DNA of 64,000 nucleotides from Paraburkholderia phenazinium (lineage in GTDB: Bacteria; Pseudomonadota; Gammaproteobacteria; Burkholderiales; Burkholderiaceae). The notes beneath the pieces are model-generated. The model was not told the origin of the DNA and did no database searches. It saw only the letters and a list, made by a program, of their open reading frames with translations. Within the stretch, counting starts at the first letter, position 1, and each line of letters opens with the position of its first letter. Made by a program: the position numbers and the translations under genes. This document shows, in pieces, positions 25,176 to 34,472 of this stretch. The DNA lies in assembly GCF_900141745.1 (NCBI RefSeq), contig NZ_FSRM01000002.1:620001-684000 (forward strand), written 5' to 3'.

Positions 25176-26938
25176 GCAACGCTGCCTGCATCGTGATCCC
25201 TATCTATAACCACAAGGACGCGATTGGCGCGACTGTGGCGAATCTGGTCGTGCACGGCCTGCCGCTTTACGTCGTGGACGACGGCAGCGACGAAGCGACC
25301 CAACAGGTGCTCGCCGCGCTGGCGCAGCAATACGCCGGCCAACTCACGCTGCTGCGTTTGCCGGTCAATGGCGGCAAAGGCGCGGCGGTCATGGCCGGTC
25401 TGCGCGCCGCACGCGCGGCAGGCTACACGCATGCCTTGCAAATCGACGCCGACGGTCAGCACGATGCCGCCGACGTACCGCGTTTTCTCGAAGCCTCGCA
25501 AGCCAACCCGCGCGCGGTGATTCTCGGCCGGCCGGTGTATGACGCGAGCGTGCCGAAATCACGGCTCTACGGCCGCTATGTGACGCATGTCTGGGTATGG
25601 ATCGAAACGCTCTCGCTGACGATTCAGGATTCGATGTGCGGGTTCCGCCTGTATCCGCTCGACATTGCTTGCGCGCTGATCGACAAGGTAAAGCTCGGCA
25701 CGCGCATGGACTTCGACATCGAAATCCTCGTGCGTCTGCACTGGCGCCGCGTCGAATTCATCGCGATTCCAACGCCCGTGACCTATGCGACGGACGGGGT
25801 GTCCCACTTCGACGTGCTGTGGGACAACGTGCGGATCAGCCGCACGCATACGCGGCTCGTCGCCGGGATGCTGTGTCGCTTGCCGCTACTGCTGCTGCAC
25901 AAGGTGATGCCGCGGCAAGCCGTTAAGGCCGACGACGACGCCAGCGCGACAAGCGCTACCGGTGCCAACGAACGCAACGATGGCAACGAAGGCCATGCCG
26001 CCTGGTGGCGCATGGCCGAACGCGGCAGCCGCCTCGGCATGATGTTGCTCGTGCTCGGTTGCAAGACAATTGGCCCACGGCTCACCGCGTGGTGGCTGCA
26101 TCCGATCGTCGCGTACTTCCTGCTGACTGGCCGCCCTGCGCGCGAAGCGTCGCGGTGCTACTTCGAGCACCTTGCACAGGCTTCGCCACAGCAGGAAACC
26201 CCACATCCGGGATGGCGCTCCGCATATCGGCACATGCTCGCGTTCGCGCAGTCCGGCTTCGACAAACTGACGGCGTGGTCGGGCCGGATCGCACCGGCGG
26301 ACTTCAATTTCGACGATGCCCGCGCACTGGACGACCTGCTCGCGAGCGGCCGCGGCGCGCTCGTCATCGGCTCGCATCTCGGCAATCTGGAGATGGCCCG
26401 CGCGCTCGCGGTACGCGGCGCGCAAACCAAGGTGACAGCAATCGTCTACACGGAGCATGCGCGCCGTTTCAACAGCGTTCTGGCCTCGGCGAACCGCGAA
26501 TTCACGCAGCATCTGCTGGAAGTGAACGACTTCGGCCCGGAAACCGCGATGATGATGCAGGAGCGCGTGGCGCGCGGCGAACTGCTGGTGATCGTAGGCG
26601 ACCGCACGCCTGCCCGCCAGATGGGCCGGACCACGACCGCGCAGTTTCTCGGCGCGAGCGCGCCCTTCGCTCAGGGGCCCTACGTGCTCGCGCATGCGCT
26701 CGAGTGTCCCGTCTATCTGTTCTTCTGCCTGAAGGAGCGCGGCGGCTACCGCTTGTATTTCGAGCCGTTCGCCGAGCGCATCGAACTGCCGCGCCGCGAA
26801 CGCGAGCGGCACATTTCCGCGTGGGCCCAACGTTATGCCACGCGCCTCGAGCACTATTGCCGTAAGGCGCCCTATCAATGGTTCAACTTTTTCGATTTCT
26901 GGGCGCGCCCCAGCGGAGGCGCACATGGCCGAAAATGA
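25172..26938 (+). CDS. fused family-2 glycosyltransferase and LpxL-like acyltransferase (ApeJ-like)
   Basis: A 588-residue bifunctional protein. Residues 1-235 are a GT2 domain of the dolichyl-phosphate-mannose-synthase type (CIVIPIYNHKDAIGATVANL, YVVDDGSD, ALQIDADGQHD). Residues 290-588 are an LpxL/HtrB-like acyltransferase with GSHLGNLEMARAL and VIVGDRTPARQMG. Such fusions are the usual ApeJ partner and probably build the lipid-sugar anchor of the aryl polyene at the inner membrane. It overlaps the ligase gene (4 bases) and the lyase gene (14 bases). Confidence 0.87.
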   Translation: MSNAACIVIPIYNHKDAIGATVANLVVHGLPLYVVDDGSDEATQQVLAALAQQYAGQLTLLRLPVNGGKGAAVMAGLRAARAAGYTHALQIDADGQHDAADVPRFLEASQANPRAVILGRPVYDASVPKSRLYGRYVTHVWVWIETLSLTIQDSMCGFRLYPLDIACALIDKVKLGTRMDFDIEILVRLHWRRVEFIAIPTPVTYATDGVSHFDVLWDNVRISRTHTRLVAGMLCRLPLLLLHKVMPRQAVKADDDASATSATGANERNDGNEGHAAWWRMAERGSRLGMMLLVLGCKTIGPRLTAWWLHPIVAYFLLTGRPAREASRCYFEHLAQASPQQETPHPGWRSAYRHMLAFAQSGFDKLTAWSGRIAPADFNFDDARALDDLLASGRGALVIGSHLGNLEMARALAVRGAQTKVTAIVYTEHARRFNSVLASANREFTQHLLEVNDFGPETAMMMQERVARGELLVIVGDRTPARQMGRTTTAQFLGASAPFAQGPYVLAHALECPVYLFFCLKERGGYRLYFEPFAERIELPRRERERHISAWAQRYATRLEHYCRKAPYQWFNFFDFWARPSGGAHGRK

Positions 26939-28517
26939 TTTGACTCAGGACGTGAGACAAGTGACGCGAGCGGAAGCGGGACCCATCACGATCGGCGGCC
27001 GGCGGCTGACGATCGAAGAGGTGGTTGCCATTGCACAGCAACGTGCACCGGTCGCTCTGAGCACCGATCCTGCCTGGCGTGAGCGCATCGCGCGCGGCGC
27101 CGACTTCCTGCGCCGCCATCTTGCCGCAGGCGCGACCGTCTACGGGGTCAACACCGGCTATGGCGATGCCTGCGTGGTCGATGTGCCGATGGAGCTGGTC
27201 GAAGCCCTGCCGCTTCAGCTCACCCGCTATCACGGTTGCGGCATGGGCCGGCACCTCGATGACGACGAGACCCTTGCGGTCATCGCCGCGCGCCTCAATT
27301 CGCTTGCCTACGGCTTCTCCGGCGTGCGGCCGGTGCTGCTCGAACGTGTCGCGGATCTGATCAACCATCGCGTGCTGCCGCGTATTCCGGCCGAAGGATC
27401 GGTTGGCGCAAGCGGCGATCTCACGCCGCTGTCGTACGTCGCGGCGGCACTCGTGGGCGAGCGCGAGGTGCTGTTCCGCGGCCGCCTGCAGGAGGCGCGG
27501 GAAGTGTGGGCCGAACTCGGACACGAGCCGCTCACGCTCGCGCCGAAAGAAGGTCTCGCGCTGATGAACGGCACCGCGGTGATGACGGGACTCGCATGTC
27601 TCGCGTTCGCGCGTGCCGCGCATCTGACGCGGCTCGTTGCGCGCCTGACCGCACTGTCGACCATCGCGCTCGACGGCCGCGCCGCGCATTTCGATCCGTT
27701 GCTGTTCGAAGCGAAACCGCACGCCGGGCAGGCCGAAGCCGCCGCCTGGATTCGCGACGACCTCACCGGCCGCGATGACACGCCGGGCCACCGTCTGCAG
27801 GACCGCTATTCGATCCGTTGCGCGCCGCATGTGATCGGCGTGACGTGTGACGCACTGAGCTGGATGCGCCGCGATATCGAGAACGAGCTGAACAGCGCCA
27901 ACGACAACCCGTTGATCGATCCGGACAGCGAACGCGTGCTGCACGGCGGCAACTTCTATGGCGGTCACATCGCCTTCGCAATGGACGCGTTGAAGACCGC
28001 CGTGGCCAACCTCGCCGATCTGATGGACCGGCAACTGGCCTTGCTTGTCGACGACAAGTTCAACAACGGGCTGCCACGCAACCTCTCCGGTGCAACCTCG
28101 GCGCGCGCGCCGATCAATCACGGCTTCAAGGCCGTGCAGATTTCGTCGTCCGCGTGGACGGCCGAAGCGCTCAAGCAGACCATGCCCGCGAGCGTCTTCT
28201 CGCGTTCCACCGAAGCGCACAATCAGGACAAGGTCAGCATGGGCACGATCGCCGCGCGCGATTGCCTGCGTGTGCTGGAACTGACCGAGCAGGTCGCCGC
28301 GGCGCATACGCTTGCCACCGTGCAGGCGGTCCGTCTGCGTCTGCGGATCAACGATGCGACGTTCGTCCCGCATCCGCTGCAAGCGTTTGTGGAAAGCGTG
28401 AGCGCAAGCTCGCCTTTCGTTGACGAAGACCGCGCGCTCGAGGCGGACCTGCGCGCCCTGACCGCGCGTATCGCTGCATGCAAGCTGGTCGAGCACCCTG
28501 GCGGAGGCGCGCAATGA
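26925..28517 (+). CDS. MIO-type aromatic amino acid ammonia-lyase (HAL/TAL/PAL family)
   Basis: A 530-residue enzyme with Ala162-Ser163-Gly164 (GSVGASGDLTPLS), which cyclises to the MIO prosthetic group, and catalytic Tyr73 (TVYGVNTGYG). Its place between ApeJ- and ApeK-like genes indicates that it supplies the aryl starter: 4-coumarate from tyrosine or cinnamate from phenylalanine, for loading by the AMP-ligase. The selectivity pair reads Tyr102-His103 (LTRYHGCG) where HAL has Ser-His and TAL/PAL have His-Leu/Phe-Leu, so the substrate is not certain. It is 4-base overlapped with the thioesterase gene. Confidence 0.87.
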   Translation: MAENDLTQDVRQVTRAEAGPITIGGRRLTIEEVVAIAQQRAPVALSTDPAWRERIARGADFLRRHLAAGATVYGVNTGYGDACVVDVPMELVEALPLQLTRYHGCGMGRHLDDDETLAVIAARLNSLAYGFSGVRPVLLERVADLINHRVLPRIPAEGSVGASGDLTPLSYVAAALVGEREVLFRGRLQEAREVWAELGHEPLTLAPKEGLALMNGTAVMTGLACLAFARAAHLTRLVARLTALSTIALDGRAAHFDPLLFEAKPHAGQAEAAAWIRDDLTGRDDTPGHRLQDRYSIRCAPHVIGVTCDALSWMRRDIENELNSANDNPLIDPDSERVLHGGNFYGGHIAFAMDALKTAVANLADLMDRQLALLVDDKFNNGLPRNLSGATSARAPINHGFKAVQISSSAWTAEALKQTMPASVFSRSTEAHNQDKVSMGTIAARDCLRVLELTEQVAAAHTLATVQAVRLRLRINDATFVPHPLQAFVESVSASSPFVDEDRALEADLRALTARIAACKLVEHPGGGAQ

Positions 28518-28945
28518 GCGATTCATCCAAAGTTCTGACGGCGAGCGCGGCCGTAGAAGTGCCGTTTCACGATGTCGACGCGATGAACGTCTGCTGGCAC
28601 GGTCACTACCTGAAGTACTTCGAAGCAGGCCGCGCTGCGCTGCTGCGGGCATTCGATTACGACTACCCGGAGATGCAGGCGTCCGGTTATCTATGGCCTG
28701 TCGTCGAAGCACATCTGAAATACGTGCGCCCGGCCCTTTACGGCCAAAAACTCGAAGTACGCACGCGACTGCTGGAATACGAAAACCGCCTGAAAATAGG
28801 CTATGAAATCGTCGATCTGGCATCCGGCACGCGATTGACGAAAGGCTATACGACGCAGGTCGCGGTCAACGCAGCCACTCAGGAATTGCAGTTCGTCTCG
28901 CCGCCTGTCGTCTTCGAAAAGCTGGAGCGCGTATGGGCACGTTAA
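28514..28945 (+). CDS. hotdog thioesterase, YbgC/FadM type (ApeK-like)
   Basis: A 143-residue 4-hydroxybenzoyl-CoA-thioesterase-like protein. VPFHDVDAMNVCWHGHYLKYFEAGRAALLRAF contains the catalytic Asp and the HGHYxxYFExGR signature. It follows the lyase gene with an ATGA overlap and overlaps the LolA-like gene by 13 bases. ApeK proteins are thought to release or edit acyl-ACP intermediates. Confidence 0.9.
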   Translation: MSDSSKVLTASAAVEVPFHDVDAMNVCWHGHYLKYFEAGRAALLRAFDYDYPEMQASGYLWPVVEAHLKYVRPALYGQKLEVRTRLLEYENRLKIGYEIVDLASGTRLTKGYTTQVAVNAATQELQFVSPPVVFEKLERVWAR

Positions 28946-29643
28946 GACCACGCGTCGCACATGTGATGCTGGTAGCAGCTGCGAGCCTCGCTCTGCAGCT
29001 CTCGGTGTCACCGGCACGCGCCGCTGCTGCTGCGGCCGCGCCGCCAAACGCCTCCGCAGCCTCGGGCTCGACTCAAAGCACCAATCTCGTATCGCAGATC
29101 GCCGCGCAGTTGGGGCGCGCAAATGGCATCCGCGCGCGCTTCACGCAGACACAAACCCGCGCGGCGCTGAAACAGCCGCTGGTCAGTTCAGGATCTCTGC
29201 TGCTGATGCGTGGACGTGGGGTCGTCTGGCACGTCGAGACGCCGTACCAGGCAACCTATCTGATCACCGATGCAGGCGTGAGCGAAGTCAACGCGGCTGG
29301 GCAGCGCGTGACGGGAGCCAGCCCTCACGGCGCGTCAGGTCCGCACGGCGTCGCCGAGGTGTCGGGGATGATGCGCGCGATGCTCGGTGGCGATCTTTCG
29401 GCTCTCTACTCGCAATTCGACGTGCAAGCAGTGGGCACGTCGGCGCTGTGGCAGATGCAACTCACGCCCAATCAACCGCAGCTCGCCCAGGCGATCAAGG
29501 AATTGCAGATGAGCGGCGGCAACTATCTGCGCACCTTGCGCATTACGCTCGCGAGCGGCGACGTCACCAGCCTGGACTTCACAGACAGCACGCCGGTGAC
29601 CGACCTGACGCCCGCCGAGAAGCAGTTGTTCGGAGCGCCCTAG
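28933..29643 (+). CDS. LolA-like outer-membrane lipoprotein carrier (ApeL-like)
   Basis: A 236-residue periplasmic protein with a signal peptide (HVMLVAAASLALQLSVSPARA) and a LolA fold (IRARFTQTQTRAALKQPLVSSGSLLLMRGRGVVWHVETPYQATYLITDAG). It probably chaperones the lipid-linked aryl polyene across the periplasm, working with the MMPL exporter that follows (TAGTG stop/start overlap). Confidence 0.85.
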   Translation: MGTLRPRVAHVMLVAAASLALQLSVSPARAAAAAAAPPNASAASGSTQSTNLVSQIAAQLGRANGIRARFTQTQTRAALKQPLVSSGSLLLMRGRGVVWHVETPYQATYLITDAGVSEVNAAGQRVTGASPHGASGPHGVAEVSGMMRAMLGGDLSALYSQFDVQAVGTSALWQMQLTPNQPQLAQAIKELQMSGGNYLRTLRITLASGDVTSLDFTDSTPVTDLTPAEKQLFGAP

Positions 29644-32063
29644 TGGACGTATTGCACACGCGAAGCGCGAAACAGGCATGGGGCATGCGCGCCGCGTGGC
29701 TGGTGTTCGCGCTCGCCGCGGCGGTGTACTGCGGCTGGCGCTTCGCAGGCCCGTCGCCGCTGCAGACGAATCTGCTCGCGTTGTTGCCGGCTACAGAGGC
29801 AGACCCGGTCGCAGAAGAAGCCGTCGACAAGCTCGCCGCCGCGCTCGGCGACCGCACGGTATTGCTGGTCACGAGTGACAACGCGGCCCATGCGAAGGCT
29901 GCCGCAAAGCAGTTGGGCGCGACGTTGTCCGCGACTGGCGCGTTTCGCTCGGTGACGGCGACCTTGCCGCCATTCGATATGTCGCAGATCGGCGCGCTGT
30001 ACATGCCCTACCGCTTCGGCCTGCTCGCACCAGCTGATCGCACGCTGCTGGCCGGCGCGCCGCAGAATCTGCATGACATCCTGCAGCGCCGTCTTTACGC
30101 ACCCGCCGAAGGCGGCCTCGCCACCCAGCTCGGGGACGACCCGTTCGGCTGGCTCGAGCACTGGCTGGACGGTTTGCCGCTCGCCACCTCCAATCTGCAG
30201 ATCGAGGACAGCCTGCTGGTCTCGCATCGCGGCGCGTCGACAAGCGTGTTGGTGATGGCAACACTGCCCGGCTCCGCCTACGAGACGCAGACCCAGCGCG
30301 CGGTGCTCGCTGCTGTCGCACACGGTGAAGCAGAACTGAAGCAGACGTACCCTGACGTCACGCTCGCGAGAACCGGAGCCGTGTTCTACGCCCAGGCGGC
30401 GCGCAGCGCCTCCGAACATGAGATGCACGCCATCGGCCTCGTATCGATGTGCGGCATCGCGCTGCTGATGCTGTGGATCTTTCGCTCGCCACGGTTGCTG
30501 CTGCTCGGTTTCGTTTCGACAGCGCTCGGCATTGTCGGCGCCCTCGCGGTGACGCTGCTCGTCTTCGGGCAACTGCATCTGCTGACGCTCGTCTTCGGCG
30601 CGAGCCTGATCGGCGAAGCGGTCGATTACTCGATCCAGTATTTTGTCGTCTATCTGGGCGCGCAACGCGGCTGGGATTCGCAACGCGGCGCACGGGCAGT
30701 TGCGCCCGCGCTGAGCGTTGCGCTCGCGACGAGCCTGCTTGGTTACGCGATCCTCGCCTGCGCACCGTTCCCCGCCCTCAAGCAGATTGCGTGCTTTGCC
30801 ATCGCAGGGATTTCGATCGCCTTCGCTTCGGTCCTGTTGCTGTTGCCGACGCTGCTTATCCGCGCACCGGCTCGCAGCCCGCAGTCCGTGTTCAAGGCCG
30901 CGGCACGTCTCCTGAAGAAATGGCATGCGCTGATCGGCGGCCGCCGGACTGTGTGGCTGGCTGCGTTGTTGATAATCGCTTCCGCGCCGGGCTGGCTGCA
31001 ACTGAGAAGCGATGACGACATCCACCTGCTGATCCAGCGCGACCCGACGCTCGTCGCCCAGGAGCGCGAAGTCGCTCGCGCAGTGGGCGTCGACAATACG
31101 GCGCAGTTCTTCGTGGTGCGTGGCGAAACGCCGGAGATCGTGCTGGAACGTGCCGAAGCGCTCGGTACGAAACTCGATGCGCTGACTGGAGCGTCGAGTG
31201 CGGGGAACTGGCAATCGGTGACGTCATTCGTGCCGTCCGCGCAGCGGCAACAAGCCGATCACGCGCTGCTGGCCGCCCACGTGTTCAATGACCCTGCGGC
31301 CTTGCGCACGATGCTGCTGCAGGCCGGGTTTCGCGACGAAGTCGTGGATACCTGGCTCGCGGACTACGGGAAATCAGCCTCCTCTGTGCTCACCATCGAC
31401 CGCTGGCTCGCCGCTCCATGGTCGCAGCCGTTCCGTCATTTGTGGCTCGGCGAAACGCAGACGACACCCCGCGCTTTCGCCGCGGTCGTGATCCCGCAAA
31501 GCGTCACAGCGGCTAACGAGCCCGCACTGCTCGACGCCGCGCACGCAGTCCCGGGCGTGAGTTTCGTCGACAAGGCTGCGAGCGTGTCGAAGCTGTTCGG
31601 CGAATATCGCGTCGATGCCGCCGTCTGGCTCGCGGGCGCGCTGCTGCTGGTGCTGATCCTGCTGATGGTGCGCTACCGGGCGCGCGGCGGCCTCGCCGTG
31701 ACGCTGCCGGTGTTGCTGGCGGTTGGCGTCACGCTCGGGGCGTTTGGTTACGCGCACGTCCCGTTCACGCTGTTCAACTGGCTTGCGCTGATGCTTGTGC
31801 TCGGCGTAGGCGCAAACTATGCCGTGTTCCTGCGCGAAGGCACCTTGCGCGTCGATGCAGACCCCGGCGCGGTGTGGACCGGCGTGCTGCTGTCGTCGGC
31901 AACGACGCTGCTGTCGTTCGGCATGCTCGGCATGAGCTCGATGCCGGCGTTGCGCAGCTTCGGCGCGACGCTGTCGCTGGGCATCATGGTGTCCGTGCTG
32001 CTCGCGCCCATCGGCATTCCGTCGAAACAACAAACATCTCGCACTGAGGGAGAACCGGCGTGA
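29643..32063 (+). CDS. MMPL-type RND exporter (ApeM-like)
   Basis: An 806-residue membrane protein with two halves, each with a large periplasmic loop and a bundle of about five membrane helices, the MMPL layout. Helix 1 is AAWLVFALAAAVYCGWRF; the helix-4-like segment FGASLIGEAVDYSIQYFVVY and its C-terminal counterpart LMLVLGVGANYAVFLREG hold the charged and polar residues used for proton coupling. The start is GTG at 29643, overlapping the previous stop. Likely role: export of the aryl polyene lipid to the LolA-like carrier. Confidence 0.87.
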   Translation: MDVLHTRSAKQAWGMRAAWLVFALAAAVYCGWRFAGPSPLQTNLLALLPATEADPVAEEAVDKLAAALGDRTVLLVTSDNAAHAKAAAKQLGATLSATGAFRSVTATLPPFDMSQIGALYMPYRFGLLAPADRTLLAGAPQNLHDILQRRLYAPAEGGLATQLGDDPFGWLEHWLDGLPLATSNLQIEDSLLVSHRGASTSVLVMATLPGSAYETQTQRAVLAAVAHGEAELKQTYPDVTLARTGAVFYAQAARSASEHEMHAIGLVSMCGIALLMLWIFRSPRLLLLGFVSTALGIVGALAVTLLVFGQLHLLTLVFGASLIGEAVDYSIQYFVVYLGAQRGWDSQRGARAVAPALSVALATSLLGYAILACAPFPALKQIACFAIAGISIAFASVLLLLPTLLIRAPARSPQSVFKAAARLLKKWHALIGGRRTVWLAALLIIASAPGWLQLRSDDDIHLLIQRDPTLVAQEREVARAVGVDNTAQFFVVRGETPEIVLERAEALGTKLDALTGASSAGNWQSVTSFVPSAQRQQADHALLAAHVFNDPAALRTMLLQAGFRDEVVDTWLADYGKSASSVLTIDRWLAAPWSQPFRHLWLGETQTTPRAFAAVVIPQSVTAANEPALLDAAHAVPGVSFVDKAASVSKLFGEYRVDAAVWLAGALLLVLILLMVRYRARGGLAVTLPVLLAVGVTLGAFGYAHVPFTLFNWLALMLVLGVGANYAVFLREGTLRVDADPGAVWTGVLLSSATTLLSFGMLGMSSMPALRSFGATLSLGIMVSVLLAPIGIPSKQQTSRTEGEPA

Positions 32064-33244
32064 GCACGTCACGTGTTTATCTGCATGCGCTCGGCATGAT
32101 CAACGCACTCGGCAACGACGTGCCGTCGATCGTCGTGGCGCTCGCTAACGGACAGGCTCCCGGCATGGGTACGCTGCGAACTCGCCTCGGCGAGACCTTC
32201 GTCGGGCGCGTCACGAGCGCGTTGGAGCTCGCGCCGCCCGCTGCCCTCGCATACTACGACTGCCGCAACAACCGTTTGCTACTGGCCGCGCTCGCGCAGA
32301 TCCGCCCTGCCATCGAAGCGGCGCGCGAACGATACGGCGCCCGCCGTATCGGCGTGATGCTCGGCACCAGCACGTCGGGCATCAGCGCAGCCGAAGCCGC
32401 TCTGACGCAACACGCTGAAACGGGTGAGATGCCTGCCGGTTTCGACTATCGCCAGATGGAAATCGGCACGGCTGCGCCGTTCGCCGCTGCGGCGCTCGGC
32501 GTGGAAGGACCGGCGTTCACCGTATCGACGGCCTGCACCTCGGGCGCAAAGGCCGTGATCTCGGCGCGCCGGCTGCTCGAATTGAACCTGTGCGACGCAG
32601 TCATAGCCGGCGGTGTCGATTCGCTGTGCGAACTGACAGTGCAGGGTTTCGCCTCGCTCGAATCGACCAGCGTGACACGTATGAATCCACTGAGTCGCAA
32701 TCGCCGCGGGATCAATATCGGCGAAGGGGCAGCAGTATTTCTGATGAGCCGCGACGAAGGACCGGTCGTGCTCGCGGGCGCCGGCGAATCGAGCGACGCG
32801 CATCACATCTCAGCGCCTGATCCGCAAGGCGTCGGCGGTGAACAGGCGTTGCGCGCCGCGCTCGATGATGCAGGTCTTGCGCCGTCGTCGATCGGGTACG
32901 TGAACCTGCATGCAACGGCCACTCGCAAGAACGACCAGATGGAAGCGCACCTGATGGCGCGGGTCTTCCCCGGCGGTGTCGCAGCCAGCGGCACCAAACC
33001 GCTCACCGGCCATCAACTTGGCGCGGCGGGCGCAAACGAACTCGGCTTCGCGTGGCTCACACTCGCGCGCGACGACGTCGCATTGCCGCGTCATCTGTGG
33101 GATGGCGAGGCCGATGCAGAACTGCCGGTGCTCGACCTCGTCGAGACAGAACGTTTTTTGCCGCGCCATGCGGGCGCACAATACGTGATGAGCAATTCTT
33201 TCGCGTTCGGCGGCAGCAACGTCAGCGTGATACTCGGACGGTGA
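32060..33244 (+). CDS. beta-ketoacyl-ACP synthase (ApeO-like)
   Basis: A 394-residue ketosynthase, GTG start with an ATGA-like overlap. The catalytic triad is present: Cys159 in VSTACTSGAK, His in NLHATATRKND, and His in KPLTGHQLGAAGA. The C-terminal NSFAFGGSNVSVILGR is typical. By position before the dehydratase and ketoreductase genes it corresponds to ApeO, the condensing partner of the chain-length factor. Confidence 0.9.
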   Translation: MSTSRVYLHALGMINALGNDVPSIVVALANGQAPGMGTLRTRLGETFVGRVTSALELAPPAALAYYDCRNNRLLLAALAQIRPAIEAARERYGARRIGVMLGTSTSGISAAEAALTQHAETGEMPAGFDYRQMEIGTAAPFAAAALGVEGPAFTVSTACTSGAKAVISARRLLELNLCDAVIAGGVDSLCELTVQGFASLESTSVTRMNPLSRNRRGINIGEGAAVFLMSRDEGPVVLAGAGESSDAHHISAPDPQGVGGEQALRAALDDAGLAPSSIGYVNLHATATRKNDQMEAHLMARVFPGGVAASGTKPLTGHQLGAAGANELGFAWLTLARDDVALPRHLWDGEADAELPVLDLVETERFLPRHAGAQYVMSNSFAFGGSNVSVILGR

Positions 33245-33252
33245 GCGACGTC

Positions 33253-33750
33253 ATGATCCAGTCCAATCCACCCAGTCAAAACGTCGAAGGCGAAGCGTTT
33301 CCGCCTGTCGAGGACATCCTGCCGCACCGCGGGACGATGCGCCTGATCGATGCGGTGCTGGCATGCGACGACGAATCGCTGACGGCCCAGGCACACGTAG
33401 AAAGCGACGCGTGGTACGCCAACGCAGACGGCGCGATGCCCGCTTGGATCGGCATCGAACTGATGGCGCAAGCCATCGCGGCGCACGTCGGCTTGCTCGA
33501 GATGCGCGCGGGTAACAAGATGCGCCCCGGCGTGCTACTCGGCTCGCACCGCTACGAAGCACACATCCCGGCATTTGCGCGCGACGCGCTGCTGCGGATC
33601 GAAGTCAAAGAGCTATTGCGCGGCGAAGAAGGCCACGGCGCCTATGAATGCGTCATCCGGCACGATGATCTCGTGGGTGCCGAAGCCGTCATCAAGGTAT
33701 TTCGGCCGCGCGATTTTCAGTCATTTATCGAAGAGGGTTTCAGGTCATGA
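33253..33750 (+). CDS. 3-hydroxyacyl-ACP dehydratase-like hotdog protein (ApeP-like)
   Basis: A 165-residue protein with FPPVEDILPHRGTMRLIDAVL at the N-terminus (LPHRxxMxLID is the family mark) and AMPAWIGIELMAQAIAAHVGL for the active-site helix. With the ApeI domain fused to the ligase it gives two dehydratases, as needed to make a fully conjugated chain. The ATG at 33253 has GGTGAG upstream; a GTG at 33241 overlapping the KS stop is the alternative. Confidence 0.87.
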   Translation: MIQSNPPSQNVEGEAFPPVEDILPHRGTMRLIDAVLACDDESLTAQAHVESDAWYANADGAMPAWIGIELMAQAIAAHVGLLEMRAGNKMRPGVLLGSHRYEAHIPAFARDALLRIEVKELLRGEEGHGAYECVIRHDDLVGAEAVIKVFRPRDFQSFIEEGFRS

Positions 33751-34472
33751 GCAGGCGTGTTCTCGTTACCGGCGCAAGCCGTGGAATTGGCCGCGCGATC
33801 GCCTATCAACTGGCCGGCGACGGCTTTGCGGTGACCGTTCACTGCCGTACCGGACGCAGCGAAGCCGAAGCGGTCACCGCGGGCATCGCCGCGCAAGGCG
33901 GCACGGCGAGCGTATTGCAGTTCGACGTGCGCGATCGCGCTGCGTGCCGCACCGCCCTCGAAGCGGACGTCGATGCGCATGGCGCCTACTACGGCATCGT
34001 CTGCTGCGCAGGCGTGACCCGCGACGCGGCCTTCCCTGCGCTTACCGACGAAGACTGGGACATCGTCATCGAGACCGGTCTCGATGCGTTCTACAACGTC
34101 GTGCATCCGCTCACCATGCCGATGGTGCGCGCGCGCCAGGGTGGACGGATCGTAACCGTCGCGTCGGTTTCCGGTGTGACCGGCAATCGCGGCCAGGTCA
34201 ACTACAGCGCGGCGAAGGCCGGGCTCATAGGGGCGACCAAAGCGCTTGCGGTCGAACTCGCAACCCGCAACATCACCGTCAATAGCGTGGCGCCGGGCCT
34301 GATCGACACCGGCATGCTCGACGAACTGCCGCTCGAGCACGCGCTGAAAGCCGTACCGATGAACCGCGTCGGCCAGCCCGTCGAAGTGGCGGCGGTGGTG
34401 GGCTTCCTGATGTCCGATGCGGCCTCCTATATCACGCGCCAGGTGATCGGCGTCAACGGCGGGATGGTGTGA
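33747..34472 (+). CDS. 3-oxoacyl-ACP reductase, FabG-type (ApeQ-like)
   Basis: A 241-residue SDR with VLVTGASRGIGRAIAYQLAG (NADPH loop), GIVCCAGVTRD, catalytic Ser in VASVSGVTGNRGQVNYSAAKAGL and YxxxK. It is 4-base overlapped with the dehydratase gene. It reduces the beta-keto group after each condensation. No enoyl reductase follows, which is why the product should stay a polyene. Confidence 0.93.
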   Translation: MSRRVLVTGASRGIGRAIAYQLAGDGFAVTVHCRTGRSEAEAVTAGIAAQGGTASVLQFDVRDRAACRTALEADVDAHGAYYGIVCCAGVTRDAAFPALTDEDWDIVIETGLDAFYNVVHPLTMPMVRARQGGRIVTVASVSGVTGNRGQVNYSAAKAGLIGATKALAVELATRNITVNSVAPGLIDTGMLDELPLEHALKAVPMNRVGQPVEVAAVVGFLMSDAASYITRQVIGVNGGMV

